Shown here one piece after another: positions 42,239 through 46,840 of a DNA stretch of 46,840 bases. The DNA lies in the NCBI RefSeq assembly GCF_001279695.1, contig NZ_LGDD01000323.1:1-46840 (forward strand), given 5' to 3'. The translations under genes were made by a program, and so were the position numbers. The notes beneath the pieces were generated by a model. That model worked only from the letters and a program-made list of their open reading frames with translations. It was not told the origin of the DNA and made no database searches. This DNA is from Streptomyces sp. WM6378 (GTDB lineage: Bacteria > Actinomycetota > Actinomycetes > Streptomycetales > Streptomycetaceae). The first letter of the stretch is position 1; each line of letters starts with the position of its first letter.

Positions 42239-43131
42239 GCCGCACCTCCTGGCAGCGGTCGGCCGCGTCCAGCGGCGAGCAGGCGGCCCAGGCGGGCGGC
42301 AAGGTAGACGGCGAAGGCGAAGGTCGTCACGTAGAACCCGATCGGATACGGGGAGTAGTACGCGGTGATGAGACCGCTCCAGGTCACCGCGACGGCGATC
42401 GCCACCGAGGCGAGCAGGCTCGCGGCGGGCCGGGCGGTGAGCTGCTGTGCGGTTGCTGCGGGCATGACGAGCAGGGCGAACACCAGCAGGGTGCCGGTGA
42501 TCTGGCTGGCCTCGGCGGTCGCAGCCCCAAGGAGCACCAGGAAGGCCACGGCCAAAGCCCGCACGGGTACCCCGCGCGCGGCCGCCACGTCCGGGTCGAC
42601 GGAGGCGAACAGCAGAGGCCGCCCGATGAATGCCAGCACGCCGAGGGCGAGTGCGCCCACCACGGCCAGGACGGTCACCTGGGTGGTCGTGATCCCCAGG
42701 AAGCTTCCGAACAGCAGGGAGTTCACGCCGCCGAGGAACCCCTTGTAGAGGGAGACGAAGAGGAAGCCGCAGGCCAGCAGGAACGCCTGCACGGTGCCGG
42801 TGAGCGCGGATTCCTGGCCGCGCCCGCCTTGTCCGGCCCGTGGGATGGCGGCTATCGCGAGGGCGCCGCCGATGCAGAAGGCGAAGTAGCCGAATCCGGC
42901 GCCGATGCCGAGCAGGGTGGCGCAGGCCGCGCCGGGGAAGCTGACCACGGCCAGGGTGTGCCCGGCGAAGCTCTGCCGCCGCAGCACCATGTACCAGCCG
43001 ATGACAGCGGCAAGGACGGCGACGACGGTTCCGGCCCGGAAGGCGTTGACCATGAAGGGGAACGCCCAGATCTGCTGGAGGTCGGTAAGCGGGTTCCACG
43101 ACCAACCGGCGTTCGCATCAGCCCAGTTCAT
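42235..43131 (-). CDS. znuB: Zinc ABC transporter permease (first)
   Basis: 298 residues, ABC-3 family: MVLRRQSFAGHTLAVVSFPG, GVNSLLFGSFLGITTTQVTV, EASQITGTLLVFALLVMPAA. About eight helices. ATG 43131 overlaps the ATPase stop. It differs from the second permease in sequence but has the same motif order, as expected after ancient duplication. Confidence 0.9.
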   Translation of the reverse strand: MNWADANAGWSWNPLTDLQQIWAFPFMVNAFRAGTVVAVLAAVIGWYMVLRRQSFAGHTLAVVSFPGAACATLLGIGAGFGYFAFCIGGALAIAAIPRAGQGGRGQESALTGTVQAFLLACGFLFVSLYKGFLGGVNSLLFGSFLGITTTQVTVLAVVGALALGVLAFIGRPLLFASVDPDVAAARGVPVRALAVAFLVLLGAATAEASQITGTLLVFALLVMPAATAQQLTARPAASLLASVAIAVAVTWSGLITAYYSPYPIGFYVTTFAFAVYLAARLGRLLAAGRGRPLPGGAA

Positions 43132-44027
43132 GGTGCGTGCCGATCGGTGTGAACGGCCGGCGCCTCCGGCTGACCGACGACCACCAGGCGCCCGTCACTG
43201 GTCCGCAGTACCTCGACGGGCACCCCGTACAGCCGCGTCAGGGTCTCCGTCGTGATCACGTCCTGGGGGCGGCCCGTGACCGCGCCGCCCTCCGCGATGT
43301 ACACGACCCGATCCAGCCACGGCAGTATCGGGTTCACATCGTGGGCGACCATCACCACGCTCACCCGCTCCTCACGGCAGATCCGCCCGATCAGAGCCGC
43401 CACCGCTCCCTGGTGGGACAGGTCGAGGCTGTCGAGCGGCTCGTCCAGGAGCAGCAACTGGGGCCTGCGGACGAGGGCTTGAGCGATCAGCAACCGCTGC
43501 TGCTCGCCGCCCGAGCATTCGCCTATGGGGCGATGCGCGTATCCGGTCGCACCGACCAGGTCGACGACCTCGGCGACGCGTTCGCGCTCAGCACGGCGCC
43601 TTGCGGACAACCGGGCCAGCAGGGGCACGCCCCACCGGTCGCCGTCGAGACCGAGCCGCACGATGTCGACGCCGCGGATGCGCAGGCTGGCATCGAAGCT
43701 CCGGCGCTGCGGAAGATAGCCGACGCGGTGACTGGCTCGGCCCGGAGCCTCGCCCAGTACCCGCACCTCACCGGTGGCAGCCGGCAGGAGGCCGAGCAGC
43801 ACCTTCACCAGCGTCGACTTACCCACGCCATTCGGGCCGAGCACCGCGGTGAACTCCCCGGCTCCGACGTCGAGATCGACTCCGGACCACAGCGTCCGCC
43901 CACCGACACTCACCCCGGCCCCGCGCAGCGACACGACCGCCGGGACCGCATCGCCGGACCGGACCTGCGCCGGAACCCGCTGCCTCACCACGTCACTCAC
44001 CCGCCCGGCGGGATCCACCGCAGTCAC
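43128..44027 (-). CDS. znuC: Zinc ABC transporter ATP-binding protein
   Basis: 299 residues with Walker A GPNGVGKST, Q-loop YLPQRRSF, signature CSGGEQQR, Walker B LLLLDEP and H-loop MVAHDVN, the features of ZnuC/MntB ATPases. GTG 44027 overlaps the znuA stop. The first 30 residues are Pro/Ala-rich and may be an extension; GTG or ATG starts further in are not evident. Confidence 0.92.
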   Translation of the reverse strand: MTAVDPAGRVSDVVRQRVPAQVRSGDAVPAVVSLRGAGVSVGGRTLWSGVDLDVGAGEFTAVLGPNGVGKSTLVKVLLGLLPAATGEVRVLGEAPGRASHRVGYLPQRRSFDASLRIRGVDIVRLGLDGDRWGVPLLARLSARRRAERERVAEVVDLVGATGYAHRPIGECSGGEQQRLLIAQALVRRPQLLLLDEPLDSLDLSHQGAVAALIGRICREERVSVVMVAHDVNPILPWLDRVVYIAEGGAVTGRPQDVITTETLTRLYGVPVEVLRTSDGRLVVVGQPEAPAVHTDRHAP

Positions 44028-45016
44028 TGCTTCCCCGTGGCCTGCGCCAGCGCCTTCTCGATGTCCGTCAGCTGGCGCACCTGCCAGTCCTGGAAGGAGG
44101 TCCCGGCCAGGGTGAGCGTCTCGGTCACCGTGGCGACCGGGATGCCCGCCGCCTTGGCCGCCTTGACCTGGGCCGCGACATCCGGCGTGGAGTTCTGGCT
44201 GTTGTAGACGTAGACCTTGATCTGCTTGTTCTGGATCTGCGCGTCGATCGCCGACTTGTCCTTGGCCGTCGGGTCGGTTCCCTCGCTGATCGCGTCGAGG
44301 AAGGACTCCGGGGTGAGCATCTTCAGGCCGAGCCCGTCCGCGAGCGGCGTGACGATGGACTCCGAAGCGCCGACGGGCGTGCCCGCGTACTTGGCCTTGA
44401 TGTCGCCGACGAGCTTGTTGTACGGGGCGAGGGTCTGCGTCTCATAGGTCTTCTTCTGCGCGTCGAAGTAGGCGGCGTCGGCCGGGTCCAGCTTCTTGTA
44501 GTCGCCGGTGATCCTCTCGATCACCTTGTGGACGTCGTCCGGCGAGTACCAGCGGTGCGGATTTCCACCGGGCTTGAGCCCGACCAGGTCGCCGACCTTC
44601 AGATCGGTACGGCCGCTGCCGGGGTTCGCGGACAGGAGCTTGTCGGCCCAGGCGTCGTAGCCGATGCCGTTGACGATCGTGTACTGGGCGGAGGCGACAG
44701 TACGGCCGTCGGCGGCGGTCGGCTCGTAGTCGTGCGGATCGGCGTTGGGATTGCTGATGATGCTCTTCACGTCCGTATGGCTGCCGCCGAGCTGCTGGGC
44801 GACGCTGCCCCAGAAGTTCTCCGCCGCCACCACGTGGAGCACCTTGCCCGACCCGCCCTCGCCGCTCTCCGCTCCGCCGGACGCCGTGGCCTTGTCCGAG
44901 CCCGATCCGGAGGAGGTGGAGCAGGCACTGAGGGCGGCGAGTGCCGCGACAACCACCAGGCTTCCGGCAGCGGTTCGGGCATGAGCGCGGGCATGGCCGG
45001 ATATGTCGGTACGCAT
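44024..45016 (-). CDS. znuA: Zinc ABC transporter substrate-binding lipoprotein
   Basis: 330 residues. A lipobox (ALSAC) near residue 32 gives an anchored lipoprotein. Ligand-bearing blocks DPHDYEPTAAD and NPHRWYSPDDV carry the first two His; the third position, usually His, reads GASESIVTPLADG, so it may use Glu or Ser or a different geometry. ATG 45016 has GAGGAG upstream. It heads znuA-znuC-znuB-znuB-zur under the Zur-like boxes at 45094-45147. Confidence 0.92.
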   Translation of the reverse strand: MRTDISGHARAHARTAAGSLVVVAALAALSACSTSSGSGSDKATASGGAESGEGGSGKVLHVVAAENFWGSVAQQLGGSHTDVKSIISNPNADPHDYEPTAADGRTVASAQYTIVNGIGYDAWADKLLSANPGSGRTDLKVGDLVGLKPGGNPHRWYSPDDVHKVIERITGDYKKLDPADAAYFDAQKKTYETQTLAPYNKLVGDIKAKYAGTPVGASESIVTPLADGLGLKMLTPESFLDAISEGTDPTAKDKSAIDAQIQNKQIKVYVYNSQNSTPDVAAQVKAAKAAGIPVATVTETLTLAGTSFQDWQVRQLTDIEKALAQATGKQ

Positions 45017-45093
45017 GGCAGGGATCTCCTCGACGGGCGGCCGGACCCTGCAGACGGGCAGGGGCCGGCGGAGCGGGACATCTCCACGCTAGA

Positions 45094-45147
45094 TGGAAAC
45101 GATTGTCACCACCACGAATCAGCCGCACTTAATGAAAACCATTACCG
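45094..45147. promoter_or_regulatory. Two Zur-box-like sites upstream of znuA
   Basis: TGGAAACGATTGTCA at 45094-45108 and TGAAAACCATTACCG at 45133-45147, in the same phase about four helical turns apart. Both match the TGRAAAYSRWTDYCA pattern, the second with a weaker right half. They lie 78-131 bases upstream of znuA. Confidence 0.75.
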
Positions 45148-45599
45148 TTTCTTGACTGCGGTTTGCCCTGCGGTTCTGCCCGCGCCCTCGTATCGCCGGG
45201 CCGGCCCTTGGCGCACTCGGCCTCAGCGAGTGGATCGCCCCGTCGCGCCGTGCCCACACGCGCGCGAATCGCCGCACGGCACCGAGAAGCGGATCCGTCT
45301 CTCGTTGCGTAGGCGACCGAGTCCGCTGCACCGCCGCACCCGCGCGGGCTGTCCATCCCATGCCGCGGGCAACCGTCAGCCCGGTCGGCGATGAGCTCAC
45401 TGTCCGCCATGCGCGCCTGCGAGCCCGCGCGGTGGACCAGGGTCTCCGACCCAGGAGGGGGCGTGGTCCGGAACCGAGAGCGGTATCGGGTGCGGGGGCG
45501 GTGGCCGGTCCCGTGATCGGCCGAGGATTAGAGGGATTTCTTCGACGCTGCCGTCCTCGGAGTGCACGCAGCGGTATGGCGGCTTGCCGGGCCCGATGG
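45148..45599. other. Intergenic region, no gene supported
   Basis: About 450 bases between the znuA promoter and the ferredoxin-like relic. A reverse-strand segment GKPPYRCVHSEDGSVEEIPL near 45530-45595 looks protein-like but has no start or family. Otherwise nothing. Confidence 0.4.
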
Positions 45600-46056
45600 T
45601 CATGCCGCTCCGCCTGTTCCAGCTCCCCAAGGGCCTTGTCCCGGTTGCCGTCCCAGCAGCCACGCACGCGCAAGATCCATGTGGTGGTGACCCTGGCGCA
45701 TGTTCGGCAGTCCTGCGACCGGCTGGGCTGGTGCGCCGGTTGAGGGCCAGGTGGTGATGCCGGCGGCGTCGGGGTTGTTCATCCGGCCGAGCCAGCCGGT
45801 GCGGCCGCCTCTCTTGCGGCCTTCGGCGGAGGGCTGGATGACGATGACGTTGGCGCGCTCACAGGCGTCCGGGCAATCGGGGCGGCGGACATGGCGAGAC
45901 GCCCAAAGTGGTGTACGGATCGGCGAGTTGGGCTTCGTGTCCCAGGTGAGGGACCTTGGCCGGGGTGCCGCAGCAGCAGCTCCGGCAGACGGCGACGGTG
46001 GGCCGGGCTGTGCCTGCCTGCGCGGTGGAAGCAGCCCGTCGGGTGCGCTTGCTCAC
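45600..46056 (-). pseudogene. (2Fe-2S) ferredoxin-like protein, frameshifted
   Basis: GTG 46056 overlaps the ATPase stop. The first frame holds VAVCRSCCCGTPAKVPHLGH, the second holds DCPDACERANVIVIQPSAEG, then RKRGGRTGWLGRM; together they match the intact protein at 35222-35695 (CRGCCCGNPRKHP ... DCLGPCDQADVVVVRPSAEG). A single shift near 45870-45900 separates the two Cys clusters. Either the gene is dead or the sequence has an error. The downstream tail (GQGHHHMDL region) ends at 45600. Confidence 0.7.
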
Positions 46057-46840
46057 TGGGCGCCGTCGGTGTCGGCGCGCCTCCAGGCCGCATCGTGCAG
46101 CAGGCGCAGGCCGTTGAGGCCGACGATGACAGTGGAGCCCTCATGACCAAGGACACCGAGCGGCAGCGGCAAAGTGGCGACGAGGTCCCAGATGACCAGG
46201 CCGGTGATGAACGCACCGGCGATGACCAGGTTCTGGACCACCAGGCGCCGGGCCGCACGGGCCAGGGCAACGACCCTGGGGACGGTGGCCAGTTCGTCGC
46301 GGACGATGACGGCGTCGGCGGTCTCCAGGGCGAGGTCGGAGCCGGCGCGGCCCATGGCGATGCCGATGTGGGCGGCGGCCAGTGCCGGGGCGTCGTTGAC
46401 GCCGTCACCGATGACCAGCACCTTGCGGCCTCGGGCCTCCAGACGGCGTACGGCTTCGACCTTGTCCTCGGGCAGGAGACCGGCATGGACCTCGTCGCCG
46501 GTGATGCCGGCCTCGGCGGCCAGGCGGGCGGCGGCGCGCGGGTTGTCGCCCGTCACCAGTATCGGCGTGCTGCCGGTCAGCGCGGTCAGGGCGGCGACGG
46601 TCGCGGTGGCATCGGGACGCAGCCGGTCGGCGATGCCCAGCACCCCGACCGGGACGCCGTCGCGCAGGACCAGGACGGCCGTGCGGCCACCGTCCTCCAG
46701 GCCAGCCGCGACCTCGGCGGCGCAGGCGGCGCCGGTGCCGCCGAGGAGGCGGGCGGGTGCGCCGACCGCCACCAAGTGACCACCGACGAGGGCGGTGACC
46801 CCGACGCCGGGAGTGGAGGTGAAGTCGCGCAGGTCGGCGA
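46053..46840 (-). CDS. Metal-translocating P1B-type ATPase (partial, C-terminal part)
   Basis: The C-terminal third of a metal P-type ATPase; the N-terminus lies beyond the right edge. Visible are the end of the nucleotide-binding domain (GVGVTALVGGHLVAVG), the P-domain hinge (LPEDKVEAVRRLEARG; VIGDGVNDAPALAAAHIGIA, the GDGxND motif) and the last two transmembrane helices (LVIAGAFITGLVIWDLVATL; VLGHEGSTVIVGLNGLRLLH). HEGST before the last helix is typical of zinc/cadmium/cobalt-type pumps. It is coupled by GTGA overlap to the ferredoxin-like gene. Given the neighbourhood, zinc is the likely ion. Confidence 0.9.
   Translation of the reverse strand, partial: ADLRDFTSTPGVGVTALVGGHLVAVGAPARLLGGTGAACAAEVAAGLEDGGRTAVLVLRDGVPVGVLGIADRLRPDATATVAALTALTGSTPILVTGDNPRAAARLAAEAGITGDEVHAGLLPEDKVEAVRRLEARGRKVLVIGDGVNDAPALAAAHIGIAMGRAGSDLALETADAVIVRDELATVPRVVALARAARRLVVQNLVIAGAFITGLVIWDLVATLPLPLGVLGHEGSTVIVGLNGLRLLHDAAWRRADTDGAQ

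Noticed and set aside
1..46840. CRISPR array, rRNA, tRNA, replication origin, att site
   Set aside because: No regularly spaced repeats, no tRNA-like cloverleaf or rRNA segment and no DnaA-box cluster were seen by reading; a computed search would be needed to exclude short tRNA fragments.

Overview
The window is high-GC DNA with strong G/C bias at third codon positions, GTG and TTG starts, 4-base ATGA/GTGA gene overlaps, and families typical of actinomycetes (DUF6230/DUF6114, TipA-like MerR, two-permease zinc ABC operon, ricin-type secreted lectin). It is almost certainly a Streptomyces or close relative. No rRNA, tRNA, CRISPR array or phage module was seen.

Region 1 (about 1-19.4 kb) is accessory DNA with much gene decay. 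Intact genes are an alpha/beta hydrolase, a patatin-like lipase, a divergent EamA exporter/MarR regulator pair with a 22-bp palindromic operator, a secreted ricin-type lectin, a secreted glycine-rich (PGRS-like) protein and a three-gene isoprenoid operon. The isoprenoid operon encodes a DUF6230 protein, a DUF6114 membrane protein and a 654-residue fusion of a phytoene/squalene-synthase-like domain to a polyprenyl diphosphate synthase domain. Between these lie frameshifted or truncated remnants: MerR, a serine recombinase between 53-bp inverted repeats, a secreted protein, an IS5-like/integrase chimera, a DUF6292-like protein, an IS21 transposase, ArsR, LysR and several unidentified proteins.

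Region 2 (19.4-31.4 kb) is intact. It holds an ABC transporter plus NarL-type two-component system operon, a PepSY-like membrane protein divergent from an OmpR-type two-component system with CTGAAG repeats between them, a COG0701-type permease with a His-rich TIGR03943-type partner, a lipoprotein, and a large secreted putative metalloprotease with an Ig-like domain.

Region 3 (32.3-46.8 kb) reads as a zinc-starvation island. Five Zur-box-like 15-mers (consensus near TGRAAAYSRWTDYCA) precede the transcription units. One unit is a cysteine-free ribosomal protein L32 paralogue followed by a small conserved protein, a CobW/COG0523 GTPase, a WD40 protein and a (2Fe-2S) ferredoxin-like protein. A second is a SAM methyltransferase. 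A third is a three-gene PLP-enzyme operon: fold-III decarboxylase-like, cysteine-synthase/rhodanese fusion, cysteine-desulfurase-like. A fourth is znuA-znuC-znuB-znuB-zur. The window ends in a metal P-type ATPase coupled to a second, frameshifted ferredoxin-like gene.

The two best candidates for undescribed biology are (a) the head-to-head/head-to-tail prenyl synthase fusion with DUF6230-DUF6114 and (b) the Zur-box-controlled PLP/sulfur enzyme operon beside zur, whose decarboxylase/cysteine-synthase pairing recalls building-block enzymes of diamino-acid metallophores. Both functional assignments are inference from domain motifs and context; no searches could be run.
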